Source: Amblyomma americanum
Lineage: Eukaryota; Arthropoda; Arachnida; Ixodida; Ixodidae
Reading direction: 5' to 3'
NCBI RefSeq assembly: GCF_052857255.1
Contig: NC_135506.1
Coordinates: forward strand, 74,909,056-74,973,055
DNA length: 64,000 nt
Of this stretch, positions 51,800 through 63,500 are shown one piece after another (positions within the stretch are counted from its first letter, which is position 1; the number at the start of each line of letters is the position of its first letter). The position numbers and the translations under genes were made by a program. Below the pieces are notes generated by a model. That model saw only the letters and a list, made by a program, of their open reading frames with translations, had not been told where the DNA came from and did no database searches.

Positions 51800-52065
51800 G
51801 GCGCGGCCGCGACCACCACTGACCTTTAATGACACGCTTGGTGTGACGTCATAGCCTAACTCCAGCTCCTCCCGCTAGGGGCGCTGCAGCCGAGCACGTG
51901 GTCTGACGTCACGACAGCTGAGGAGAGACGGGGCTCAACTCGCGCGGTCGCCGCGCGGCCGCGACCACCAAGGCTAACTCCCGCTCCTCCCGCTAGGGGG
52001 CGATTGTCGTCGCGGCATTGTATAAAAGAGCCCCGCTCCTCACGCCGAGGCAGTCATATAGCGAG
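51800..52065 (+). promoter_or_regulatory. Promoter-like region: CREs, E-box, TATA box
   Basis: GC-rich block with two TGACGTCA palindromes (51844-51851, 51904-51911), CACGTG at 51895-51900 and a TATA box TATAAAAG at 52021-52028. A possible start region about 30 bp downstream (GGCAGTCATATAG, 52049) precedes an ATG at 52066. A 16-bp GCGGCCGCGACCACCA occurs twice (51803, 51955), as does GCTCCTCCCGCTAGGGG (51865, 51983), whose AGGGG(G)CG core resembles a CTCF site. The duplicated parts suggest a tandem promoter. Confidence 0.6.
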
Positions 52066-52203
52066 ATGCCGCCTACAGACAGGGAAGCTCGGCGGAATGA
52101 AAAGCGTAAGCTTCAGCGAGCCACCGAGACTGATGAATTGCTTCGCATCCTAGGCTTAACCTTAGCTAAGCCAGGCCATTTTTTATCTAAACTACGTGCA
52201 TAA
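52066..52203 (+). CDS. Short basic ORF behind TATA promoter (45 codons)
   Basis: Begins MPPTDREARRNEKRKLQRA at 38 bp after the TATA box end and stops after FLSKLRA. The charged RR-x-KRK start with RATETDE resembles the N-terminal STPR-like repeats (about 23 residues, 'RRRATETDEQR..RL') seen before helicase domains in some arthropod Helitron-type or PIF1-like repeats. This similarity is from memory of sequence style only. The frame ends early, so it is either a short peptide or a truncated first exon. Confidence 0.35.
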   Translation: MPPTDREARRNEKRKLQRATETDELLRILGLTLAKPGHFLSKLRA

Positions 52204-54215
52204 AGCTGGTCAGACGAGTCTTGTTTATATTCAGATGCCAGTTACGGTCTCGCTACGGGTTCACATTTTTTGTTCCATTCGAAGCGCTCTCCTGCAGCCA
52301 CGTCCTAGATCGTGTATTGCATTCAACGAGACGTCTGCACTGAAATTTGTCTATCCTGTATTCACCTCCCAACTTATCGAAAAACTGCTGACTTAAAAAC
52401 GAGTTTCCGCTGAATTCTTTTGCTGCCATATGCTATACACCTCATTTGAGAAACTTGCTGCTGTTCAACACTAGTCCACTTAGGAAGTATCCGCAAAGCG
52501 TAGTCCACTCGTTTCTCAGGTTTTGCGGAAAGTGTATGAGCGACAGCAGGATGGGTGCAGTTTTCAAAGCGCTCCCACCTGGGCACCCGCAAGCAACGTT
52601 TGCTCCTAGGGAACACGATATACAATGTCCATGGAGAGGCTACAACGACGCAACAAAGACGCTTCCTTGCTCACTTTCCGTTTTATTTCCGGTGTTTTCT
52701 TTCGTCAGGTGTTATCCACGTCGTCGACGCGACCTTCATAAATAAAGCGCCGTCCAATATGAGCTTCGCTTTTGGGATGCGGGCGCAGCTACTCACCCGC
52801 CATCGAAAGCTTCCGCAACGGTTAGATCAACAGTGATTGACACTTTTCTTTTCTTCGTTTCCTTCTTGCCACATTTTCTGCATATGCAATAATGAAAATA
52901 AAAATAGCTCGAAAATGCACTTTGGTTCTGAGCAACTTCCTAGTTCTACTTAGCCCATTCAACAAAAATAGGTAGTGTACGCAGGCGCAATCAACAAGCA
53001 GTTGTGGCAAACTTGCGCACATTTATATCAAAACAACAATTAGGATCGATCAAAAGTCACCAAGAATTTGCCTGAGTTGAGCAGCCGCCAGGGAAACAGA
53101 GAAAATAGGAGCAAACACCTCCGTTCAATCTCCTAAATGTTTGAAAGTTGCGTAAGAATATTAGCACCATTTATCGAAGTGATGAAACGCAGGTGTATAA
53201 ATCACGAATGTTTATGCTTTAGCTGTGCTGTGACAGCAAAGAAGCAGGGCTTGGGACCAGGAGACTCTTGTGCCTATACTTGTATGGTTGATGGGGTTCG
53301 TAGCGATCAACTCCCGCATTCAAATTGGCCGCCCAAGTGATTAAGACAGCCATCTCCTCCAAGCCTATCGCCCCGTCTCCTCTTCCACTCTACCTCTCTA
53401 TTCTGCCTCCTAAATTTGGAGGCGGAGATTTTTCGCTTTCCGCTTTACCTTTTTCATTTTCTCTGTGTGGACAGGATTCCACTCTATACTCTAAATCACC
53501 TGCCACCGAGGCAGGTGGCGCTGCAGATGACGTTGACGGAGCGAGACTGAGGAACGAGCAGATAATTGCTAACGCTCTAAAGAACAAAAAACGTACACAA
53601 ATGAATAGAAACAACGTCGTGTTAGGTAGCAGCAGATGTGTTTGTTTTGCATGCTTTTATATAGTTCAGAAATCAGACCCCGGTGTCATTTTGTTCATAA
53701 ATAGCAAGCTCTCCAGCACTCTATTCAATCCTCTTTGAGTGGTATAGCCAACGTTATCCTGACACTCATAGAGCATTTAACACTACCTTTACAGGACTTT
53801 CTATCGCACTTCGATATAAAAAGGCGTGGGAAATGAAAAAAAGACAATGAAAACAAAGATCGAGAAAACTTTCAAGATTGGAACAGTACCTTAAAAAAAA
53901 GTAAAAAAGACAGGAAAAAATGTAGCAACTCGTACGCGCCGATGGGCTGATCCCTTAATGCACAGCGGCGCTTGACTCATACGCGTCCCACGTCAAACAA
54001 AACTATTCTTCTCGACTGTCCGCTTTGTTGGGAGATAAATTATGCATGGTGTGCTCCACAACGCGATGCATTAAGAGATCAGGGACGGCATCCATAATTG
54101 ACGATTACTCTTACGCGATTATGGACTTGTGCCTTCTTTCATCATCATTAGGTCAAAAATAAGCGAATAAGAATGAAAAAAATAGTGAATTACTATAGTC
54201 GGATATATCTAAAAA
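52204..54215. other. No recognised gene; one 137-codon frame
   Basis: About 2 kb. The longest frame (53325-53738, plus) contains ATEAGGAADDVDGARLRNEQ and then a Lys-rich stretch, but I do not recognise a family and codon use gives no clear signal. Nothing else is supported. Confidence 0.4.
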
Positions 54216-54221
54216 AACTAA

Positions 54222-54666
54222 GCGCCTTTTCGCCTTCAAAAGACCACATTCCAGTCAACGGTATCGGCTGTTCCTCATGAGCCTGCTAGTGTGACAATGC
54301 AGGACGAGAGAGAGAGAGAGACAGCAAACCTTTACGAAGCAAATAAAGAGGGAGGATGGGCCGGCGCAGATAGAGAATGCCCGCATCTTCTTGGTTCGCG
54401 TCCTTAGTCCGGGATGCCGCAAGGTCCCGCCACCTCGCGAGTTTGGCGTACGAGGGACTTGAGGAGGAAGGTCTCCCAAGCTTATTTAGTTGGCGTGGTG
54501 GGGGAAAGGAAGTGCGGACTGTGTTGACAGGCGTGGCATTTGTCCATGGTCGGGAATAGTCCCTTACTTGCAGTCACACCGCTCCCTGCATTGTCATGCT
54601 AGCAGGCTCATGAGAATCGGTCGACGCCATTGGGTGGAATGTGGTCTCTTGAAGGGGAAAAGCCGC
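54222..54666. repeat. Element with ~82-bp terminal inverted repeats
   Basis: 54222-54303 and 54585-54666 are inverted copies (about 82% identical by eye, no gaps), sharing GACCACATTCCA, CTCATGAGCCTGCTAG and TGACAATGCAGG. The 280 bp between them holds an (AG)n run (54308-54321) and minus-strand TRYAVSLSL-like nonsense frames. This looks like a foldback or MITE-type element. A clear target duplication was not found. Confidence 0.6.
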
Positions 54667-54702
54667 TTCGTGTCTGAGTTTTATTTGACTGTAGGTACCT
54701 AC

Positions 54703-56292
54703 TAGGTGGCTGGTTTTTCTAACAGAATCTCCCCTCCGTCTTTCAACAGATCTGCTGTTACCTTATGCTCATCAGCTGTTTTTCACCTTTGCATTGCCCT
54801 AAGGCTTTCTTTATTTCCTATTTCGTTACAGGCGGGATGACGCATTGCTATGCGCTTAGGTGTCTATTATTAGAAAAAAATAGAAAACTGAAAAAGTTAA
54901 AACTTAGAAAAACTAGCCACCCTGTATACGCAATGCCTTATGACCTTGACCGTACCAGAAGCTGGAAGAACGCTAATATAATCTTTATTCATAAGAAAGG
55001 AGACGCCAAGGACTTGAAATATTACAGACCGATAAGCTTACTGTCCGTTGCCTAGAAGGTATTTGCTAAGGTAAGCGCTAATAGGGTCAGGGCAACCCTA
55101 GATTTTAATCAACCAAGTAATCAGGCAGGATTTCGTAAATCATATTTCACAATAGATCATATTCACATATCAATCAGGTGGTAGAGAAATGCTCAGAATA
55201 TAATGAACCCCTATATATAGCCTTCATTGATTATGAGAAAGCATTTGACTCAGTGGAACCTCAGCAGTCATACAGGTATTGAGGAATCAGAGTGTAGATG
55301 AGCCTTATGTCAAAATACTTGAGGATATATATTGGAACTGTGCAGCTACCGTAGTCCTCCATAAAGTCAGCAATAAAATTCCAATAAGTAAGGGCGTCAA
55401 GCAACGACGAACAATCTTGCCAATGTTATTCATCGTCTGTTTACAGGAGGTATTCCAAATCCTGAATTGAGAAGAGTTGAGGATAAGATTTAATGAATGC
55501 CTAAATAATTTGCGATTCGCTGATGACATTGTCTTGCTGAGCCACTCAGGAGATGAACTGTAAATCATGATCAATGTGTTTGACAGACAGAGCAGTACGG
55601 TGGGTTAAAAATTAACATGCAGAAAACCAAAGTAATGTTCAACAGTCTAGCAAAGAAACAGCAGTTCACAATTGGCAACGAGGTCCTGGAAGTGGTAAAA
55701 GAATACGTCTACTTAGGGCACGTAGTTACAGCTGATCGGGATCATGAGAGGGAAATAACTAGAAGGTTAAGGATGGGGAGGAGCGCATATGGCAGATTCT
55801 CTCAGATCATGAATGACAGTTTACCAGTATCCCTCAAAGGAAAAGTGCACAACAGCTGTATCTTACCGGTACTCACCTACGGTGCAGAAACGTGGAGGCT
55901 GACGAAAACGATTCAGCTGAAGTTAAGGACCGCGCAGCGAGCCATGGAAAGGAAAGCGATAGGTGTACCGTTAGGAGAGCGGAAGTGGGCAGAGTGGGTG
56001 AGGGAAAAAACGTGTGTTAATGACTTCCTAGTCGAAATCAAGAGGAAGAAATGGGCTTGGGCAGGGCATGTAATACGAAGGCAAGATAACCGCTGGTCCT
56101 TAAAGTTAACGGCGTGGATTGCAAGAGAAGGGAAGCGTAGCAGGGGGCGGCAGAAAGTTGGGTGCCCGGATGAAATTGGGAAGTTTGCCGGCATAGGGTG
56201 GGCGCAGCTGACTAACTACAGGGTTAATTGGAGAGACATGGGAGAGGTCTTTGCCCTGCAGTGGGTGTAGTGAGGCTGATGATGATGATGAT
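54703..56292 (+). mobile_element. RTE-like LINE with 5' inversion
   Basis: The main part (54901-56292) is plus-oriented and ends in a (GAT)n tail at 56277-56293. The segment 54703-54866 is the immediately upstream part of the same element but reversed: it matches 36630-36790 (TTTCAACAGATCTGCT, GCGGGATGACGCATTGCT), whereas 54905 onward matches the reverse complement of 36640 downward (GAAAAACTAGCCACCCTG). The two overlap only by about 15 bp at GCCACC. This is a twin-priming signature. Confidence 0.85.
54940..56270 (+). pseudogene. RTE-like reverse transcriptase, several breaks
   Basis: Frames in order: SWKNANIIFIHKKGDAKDLK and YYRPISLLSVA (stop at 55052), ATLDFNQPSNQAGFRKSYF, AFIDYEKAFDS-like (broken), DEPYVKILEDIYWNC and VSNKIPISKGVKQRRTILPM (RQGD replaced by QRRT), RFADDIVLLSHSGDEL (catalytic Asp-Asp, 55515) followed by a stop, then an intact 217-codon C-terminal frame 55617-56270 with YVYLGHVVTADRDHEREIT, TYGAETWRLTK and ALQWV. 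It is close to the copy at 35292-36527 but more decayed. Confidence 0.85.
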
Positions 56293-56299
56293 AAGTTCC

Positions 56300-58060
56300 T
56301 GTTCTCGGCGCAGCAGGGAAATAAACTGGGCGTCCCCTATGCTGTTCTGACGTCCACGTTGACAGGTTTCTTTTGCACACATGTATACGCACAGCAAATG
56401 TAGAACTGAAAGAAAAAATTCGTTGCGATTTAGCTGCTGTCTTATCGGCCGAAGCAGCCGGTGTCGACGCATACCAATGATAATAGGGACATGAAGTCAA
56501 AAAATATTTTCATTGAGAGAGGTTGAAAAAGCGCAAAATACAGAGTTTGATCGTAATGAATTCGTCTTGAAACCGTAATATATTATTTTTGTGTTTGCTT
56601 CTTATTTTCTCGCCACCGATGCGAGTTGTTCTAAGCTCTTTATTCACCTGGGGGCGAGTTATGTTTTCTTTGTTTTCCAATTACGACTGAGTGGTCAGGA
56701 GTCATCGCTATTCCGCGCCACTGATTCTATCAGGACGCCTCTTACTGGTCATGTTTAAAGAAAGAGGCGCCCTACTGTCACTCGGAGTGGGTTTATTGGC
56801 GACTCATGGAGAAGACTGATTGGATGTGATGAGCGTGAGCATATTTAAAAATAATATTGCTTCTCTTGAATAATGAACAATACTTTCTTTTAACTGCGTT
56901 CGAATGCCGTTAACCAGCGTTTTAAGTCTAGTGCTTCATATTTATCTCGTAAATTCATCGCTTCGAGCTACTTTGTCATCTGGGGGACGTTCAATGCGCT
57001 GAGTCTTTTCAAACCACGCTTGAGCGGCCGCACACACATGCACTAACTGTAAGAAATATTTCATTTATTTTTTCATAAATGGCCATGACAAAAAACAAGT
57101 TTGAGTTCCATGAATACCACGGAGAGAACTAAACGTCTTTTATCGTTTTTTTTCTTTTACACTATTTATTGCGCAGTTCATTCCGCTCTATTTAGAAGGC
57201 AGCACTCGAATGTTATAGATACGACAGAGTGACCAGAAAAACGACAAAAGTATTGCCTCGACACAACTGGCTGCCGCTCTAATCACGGACATATTACACC
57301 TTTTCTTCCGCCTTTGCCAAAAGGAACCTCTAAAAAGCTCCTCACGTCCACTCCTATGACGATTGGATACTGCCTGCGTGGAATTCCGTCGGCACACGCA
57401 CGAGTCTATGCAGCACTGCGTACGAGTGGAGGCTCTGCCTCAGAACTGAGACCTCCCAGGACCTCGAACGATCCACTCAGGACAAAAACTAGATGCCTAC
57501 TATTCCAATAACCATTTACCTTGTTTGCCCGAACAACCACTTAACGTCTGCTTTTTGTAAAATAAATTCGTTCACTCATTTTTCTTCTTCCTCGTATGTA
57601 ATGTGCCCAGTGGTGATTTATATCCGGTCAATGTCCCTCTCTTTCCTTTCCTCTTTCTACCTCCCTTTGTAAGTACGTAGGAAATATGATCAGTGGTTTC
57701 TTTCGAAAAAAAAAGAAACCTACTTTGGTCATGTTGCCATACCGATTCTTTTATGTGCAATCCGTGCGCCAAATAGCGTAACAGTCCACTACTCTATTAG
57801 CAAAATATAGCGAAAAAAATGTTAGAGGTTTAACGTAGATAAACTGACAGGTTTGCTAAAGAATTTTTTTAGCCTGGTTGGCTCATGGTTTTTCTTTGCT
57901 GGGTTGTCGTCATGTCTGATGACAATATCGGACTCAGGTCAGGTATAAGCTCTGATCAAGGTTAAGCTAACCTGATCTGTTCGCACCGGAGATGGAAGTT
58001 GATGAAGGCGACGATGTGCAATGCACAGCGCGAGATTACGTTGCAGTTTAACACGAAGCG
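56300..58060. other. No recognised feature
   Basis: About 1.75 kb without recognisable coding motifs or repeat heads. Confidence 0.5.
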
Positions 58061-58063
58061 TGT

Positions 58064-58140
58064 TTGGCGGCGGCGATAGCCTAGTGTTCTCGAGCAGAGG
58101 CCAGCGACCGCGAGTTCGAAGCCCAGTCGCGGGAACATTT
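58064..58140 (+). repeat. tRNA-like SINE head (third type)
   Basis: GGCGATAGCCTAGTGTTCTC (box A-like) and GCGAGTTCGAAGCCC (box B-like, GTTCGA core kept) are spaced about 50 bp apart, followed by CAGTCGCGGGAACATTTATT. This is tRNA-derived, but the acceptor arms do not pair as in a functional tRNA. The flanking unit to about 58230 may be the SINE body. Confidence 0.5.
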
Positions 58141-59164
58141 ATTTTATTTCTACATGGGAAACAGTTGCTATGCGAGGTTTTGCAAAAGTCGCCTTCAAGA
58201 ATGACCTCCATAAAATCTCGTTGAGGCGGTTAGACCTCGTGAAGTATTGCTTTCGCACCAAAAGCTCAGAGAAGCGCGATAGGAAGAGCCAAAGAGGAAT
58301 GCTTTCACTTAAGAACAGTTCTCAAATTGATTAGAAGATATAACAAATAACTTTAAACATGTCTAAAGCTCATGAAACGTAAAAACGTATACGATGGTGC
58401 AATGAATATAAAGCCTTGACAAATTATTTTATTCCTTTTTCTGTTTACTTCGCAGATAACTGATTCTCATAAACAAGAGTACTTGAAGACTCTACGACGC
58501 AGGACGAATGCGGAGATTTGAACATTAAATGAAATTTTACGGAAAAAACAAGGAGGTGGACATGTTTTTTTTTCTGGCAGACAGGAGGCGAGAGAGGGGA
58601 AAGAACTCCTACGGTGACAGATTTATTTTCTGCATTTATTTTAGAAGTTTCTAAATGCACTTCGGTAGAGCTACCTTATCTTTACGCTTTGGCTGGCTGC
58701 AAAGTGCAGGTCATGAATCGAAATTTCAACTTAGGATTCCTTCTTCGGCCCAATTAGAACCCAGCAACTACAGGCGTCAACAAGTTTTGTGCGAGTTTGG
58801 TGAATATTTTTAAGCTACTCTTTTTCGATGAGACAAGTATCTGTATATTGAACTTTCACTCTTTTGTTTATCGCTCAATGATAAAATTAGCGCAGTGGTA
58901 TTGAAAGTGGATTTACGTAGCTCAGTGCATTACTCGAAGTCGCTTGCTGCACATGGTGAAAGACGCGCAAAACTATGGTGTGCGCACAACCGATACGCAT
59001 GATTATTCAGTTAATTCTCTAATCAGTGGACTTACAGCTAGCGCAAGCGCGCTTTATCGCCGACCCCACCGCGCTGCTGTTCATTTGTTGCGCGCACGGG
59101 CACATGAGTTTTGGCAGAAAAGAAAATTAATTTGTGAGCGATGACGCCATGAAGCAGGGACGTA

Positions 59165-59335
59165 GTATATAAGGAACGGAGTGGAGGAGGTTCTAAATTT
59201 TTATAGACCGCCTGGGGTTCTTTAATGTGCTTTGGCATCGCACGGCACAAGGGCGATTTTGGCTGGGATCAAACCTGCAACCATTAGATCAGCAGCTGAA
59301 GCCCACAGGCACTGCGCCGCCAGAGCGGGTGCTGT
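59165..59335 (-). repeat. Diverged SINE family 1 fragment
   Basis: GACCGCCTGGGGTTCTTTAA, GGCATCGCACGGCACAAGGG and a box B remnant (GGGATCAAACCTGC) match the minus-orientation SINE layout with many changes. It includes a degraded head (CATTAGATCAGCAGCTGAAG). It is older than the other copies. Confidence 0.6.
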
Positions 59336-59929
59336 ATAAAATAACGGGTGCAGAGACAGCTGAAGGAGACAGATGAAGTATTCGAAAAACATAACTTCCA
59401 TAAACAGAGCATTTTGATGCTACTGACATCCCCGACATAGGCAATTCACTGATACGGCTTATGTGCGCGCGCATCTCAGTGCGAGTCTTCGTTGTTTTCT
59501 TCCTTTCAATAAAACTTCAGTTGTTAGTCCAGCCTCGTCTTGTTTGCTTCTTCCTTTGTGTCGCGTCTTCTGGCTGGTTTAAAATGAGCAATTGCATACA
59601 GCCTGGCTTGTTTATTGATCTTTTTCTTTTCAAGAATGTGCATCCCAGGTGCGCTCTGTGTCGAAGGGGATTAGTGCTTGTCGTTAATTTTGCTTCAATT
59701 GCGTGTCCCGTCTTTAACGCAGTAGCGTTAGAGCGCACGTTAAGCGGCCACCTCCGGGGCGTGGGACCGAAATTCCCATTGATCGATGATTTCAGGGTTG
59801 CGACCTGAAACGGAATTGAAATTGATTTTAAAACATTAGATATATTCTGATTATCAGCTGGCAAAACGACTTAATGGTAATTATGACATCTAAGAATGTA
59901 ATTTATTGGCGCTGGAAAGAACTTTGAGG

Positions 59930-60012
59930 TGAGACCGGAATTCAAACCGATACCCTTGGGCGCGAGTCAGACATGTTAAGCTTAGGCCGCTAATCCGCAG
60001 CCGAAGGACTTA
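59930..60012 (-). repeat. tRNA-like SINE head remnant
   Basis: The minus strand reads GCGGATTAGCGGCCTAAGC (box A-like) and GGTTTGAATTCCGG (box B-like) about 45 bp apart. No tRNA fold was supported. It is followed on that strand by A-rich sequence. Confidence 0.4.
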
Positions 60013-60292
60013 GGTAAATGGAGGCCTTGTATGTCTTGCGCTCAATAAAAAAAAATAGAATAGAAAATAATAAATAAAGCACATAAAACATTAACAAAAC
60101 CTTCATGAAATTGTATGCGATATCCTTAAATCAGAAAGTGTGATAGAACTTAGGGGGCCACTTCCAAATTTTGGGAATCCTCAGATTTTCAACTTTCCCG
60201 GTGCACTATGATTAGCCCACTGGTGGTAACGCGGGGTTGATGACGTCGCGACGCTGTCAATCGCTTTCATAGATCGCGGGAAGGGCTCATAC

Positions 60293-60560
60293 CCCTGCCG
60301 GCGCAGTGGTGTAGTGGTTAAGCCATGGCCGCTGCCTCGGCTTCAAACACAGGCACCGGTGGGGCTTGTGAAATCTAGGTTACTCTTACCGAGCTCCCGT
60401 AACGCTCTTGCGAAGCACCACGATGGTCAGGTGGCAAGTGCACGAAATTAGGAAACGGTGAGCAGTTTGCTCACAGTCTGGTGGGCAGGTTGCCACCTTC
60501 CACGGTAGGCAGATTGCTACGACGTGACAAGGTCATGTGACCTCTATAGATAATCAGGAA
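60293..60560 (+). repeat. tRNA-like SINE, family 2, plus orientation
   Basis: Head GCCGGCGCAGTGGTGTAGTG-GTTAAGCC (box A-like) with GGCTTCAAACACAGG (weak box B), then CACCGGTGGGGCTTGTG, GAGCAGTTTGCTCACAGTCT, GGGCAGGTTGCCACCTTCCA and GACAAGGTCATGTGACC. It is the only plus-orientation member here and gives the 5'-to-3' order of the family. Confidence 0.65.
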
Positions 60561-63500
60561 ATTTTGTAGTATATTTCAAATTTCGCGATGCGCTCTAATT
60601 GGTCAGATTGAGTCGCGTGAACCTACAATGCCAGGAAATTGACCAATCACAGAACTTCGTTTACATAGAAGACAGAAATTCTTTGAGATGGTAGCCTCAG
60701 TGCCATTGCATTAACAATAAAAAAACCAAAGCGTAATAAAACAAAGAACAGTGTCCGTGTTTGCGAAGTGATCTGCGAAGAGGACCCAGGTCGTTGAAAG
60801 GAACCATTAACGATTTCGCGTCATACCCTTAAGACGGAGATTAAATGTCCACCCAATTTCTTTAATGCGGTGTTTTGAATGATTGTAAGCCTTAAAACTG
60901 CTTTGCGTCGCCCTATTTCACGGAATTTGCCGGACTAGTGCATTGTTCTTGGCTGAGGAGATTTGGAAAACGTGGTTGTGGTGGGGCTCGAGTGATATTT
61001 CTTTTTCAGCAAAGCTATAAAAAATATAACAAGCCCCTCTGGCAGGTAATAAAGGCAGCTGTAACACATAAAATGAAAAGGCAATGTTAGGGGCACATCT
61101 CTGGTACCTAGGTTGAGTACAGCTTGTCGTTATGGGGGATTTCAAGATGTTTTGAGCAGGGCGTGCAAGGACTACTAAATGTATAGAAGGGAGCGGCCTA
61201 CCAGAGCCCCAAAATGTATACTTATAAATAAAACGAAAGAGGGCACTCACGCGCGGAGTGAAGCGCAATATTCCTGCTTTCTTCAGCACACAAACAGGAA
61301 TAAGCAACAAAAAATAATAAAAGAACGACATACGTCATGCCTAACGCGCAGTAAAGTGAGCAGATAACGGCTTCCTGTCTAGACAGTGTCAAGTGAGCAC
61401 GAATGCTAGAGGGGGGCGTAACGAGCAGCATATGCAAAAAAAAAATACCAGTTCTGGAGACGTGCGCGTTCATCCTGCGGCTATTTTTTTTCGTTCCCTT
61501 GCGCGGTCGTGTTGAATGCACCATGCACGGCAAGCGGTTCAGTATAGCCTACTCACACAGTGCCATCCCGAACATGCTCGAAAAGCTCGCAGTCCTAGCT
61601 TTCGGTATTTGTATTTTTCCGCCTCTGTTCACGTTTTGCTGGGCTTACACGGGAAGGTTGGATACAAGGGTCGGTAAAAGCGGCTGGTTCTTTTTGTTAT
61701 GTTTGTGCACGGCGCAGCCAAGGCGGGTGCAATTAGTTCTGGTGGGCAGGCCGGCACGTGTGCTGTTTCCAGGCAATGCAAAAGTTAGTTGTTGTTTTTT
61801 TCTGGCAGGAAAACGAAAGAGGGTGATAAAGCACTGTGGAGAAGGCAAGTGTAAACAAAGCGCAAAAAGAAATCATGTTGTGCTCGCACCTACTGTGCTA
61901 ATCTATTTCATCAAAACTCTACTCCACACTCTAAACACTAATGCTTCTGTATGGGAGTAAAAAGAGATTATAAGCCGCTCTAGTGCACTCTCTTTTAGGA
62001 GCAAGGTGTATATGCTTCCCAGGTTCCGGAGTAGCTATCATTAAACATGAGGAATGATTATTCTTGGGAACAGAGGTGCACAAAGCATAGTAAATGGGTA
62101 CAGTTAGCAGTGGGAGGAGGTTTTAAATCGCAGCACTGAATGCCCTGAGTTTAGAAAATAGAGTAGATGGAGACCCAGCTCCGATAAAATCTTCGTAACT
62201 GCTAAAACTTCACCTGTTTTAAAGAGGGAATATGGTTACGTTGCCGATCGTAAGTATTCCGTATTTTAGTAGTAGAATTGTGCGCCAAGGCGTGGCCAAT
62301 ATACTTAGCCTCATGAGATGAGTGCGCCAGCGGACACCTCACGTTCTTTTAACATCCTTCGTTTTCAGAGCGGTGCAGGCGTTGAATGACGTTTTTAGGA
62401 AATGAAAGACTGGGTAACAGGCTATCCTATGGGCGAATGAAGAAATGAAGGGTATGAGAACGAGCTAAGTTGCCAAATTCAACTTATCAAAGACCGTAGG
62501 AATAATATTTTGTTTATTTAAATTGATTTATTAATATTCTTTGATTCTTAGCGACAGAGCACGCCTTATTTCGCAAGTCAAGTGACTGGTGTTCCGCGGG
62601 GTCAAGTGCGGAATTTACGAGTCGTACGAAGGCCGAAGAATGAATCGGGAAAATTACTACGGAACATGTCCCCAAGGAATGAAATTCACCAAACTGCGCG
62701 CAACGAAGAGTTGCTTCTGAATGACCACCGCGTACGCGTTGGCCACTCCGTATAACAGCAGGTTAGCGGCAGAAACGCTCTGATCCTGTAGGTTCCTTGG
62801 TTTAGAAAACTTGTTTAGAATAAAAGGCCAGAACGAATTCGTCAATGCAAGGCGTGTAGCCCGATTTTGTAAAGATTCTTTTCCAATGCACTCCATTGGT
62901 CCCTGATGTCAAAGTCTGAACATTCAGCCTAAAAACCGTCATTAGACCTTCCTATGACTTGCTTGCCATTGGACAATTTCAGCTGTTTGCGCTGATATAA
63001 AACGTGCGGTGAACTCTGATGGAGCGGTATGAGAGTGTAAAGAAAAAAGAACCGAATATGCCAGCTCGAGCCTACAACATGGCTGCATGCTCTGAACTCA
63101 ATCTTGTAGTTACTGTGGTCGAGGAAATCAGAGCAGCCCTACTGACATGATACATATAATTGGCTCTTATGGAATTATGGCAACATAGACTCCATATATA
63201 ATAAGAAAAAGCATAGCGAACTCTAATAATTTCCTCATGTTTCACCGCAGTTCCCATTTCTATACCTGTATCTTTTACACGATTTCTATATAATGTATAT
63301 GACGTCATATGGAGTCCGTGTAAAATTCTACTATTTTTATGTGTCGTGCTTAAAGTCTGTTTAGACTTTGTATAAATTTTTCACGGGCTCCTTATATTCA
63401 GATTATTTCTCGTATGAGCCATGACTACATGCGAACTTATGATAATCATCATATGAAATGTTTCACTAAAGAGGGCCACGATAGTAGCATTAATTCATCC

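Noticed and set aside
61403..61960. 185-codon plus-strand frame as a host gene
   Set aside because: It has hydrophobic stretches but no recognisable domain, and a mixed composition resembling random open sequence. No splice or promoter context is convincing.
62657..62896. Minus frame with QNRATRLALT resembling a LINE C-terminus
   Set aside because: Only a short 'KRA.R' likeness; flanking motifs (YADD, NYRPIS, zinc segment) are absent in all frames.
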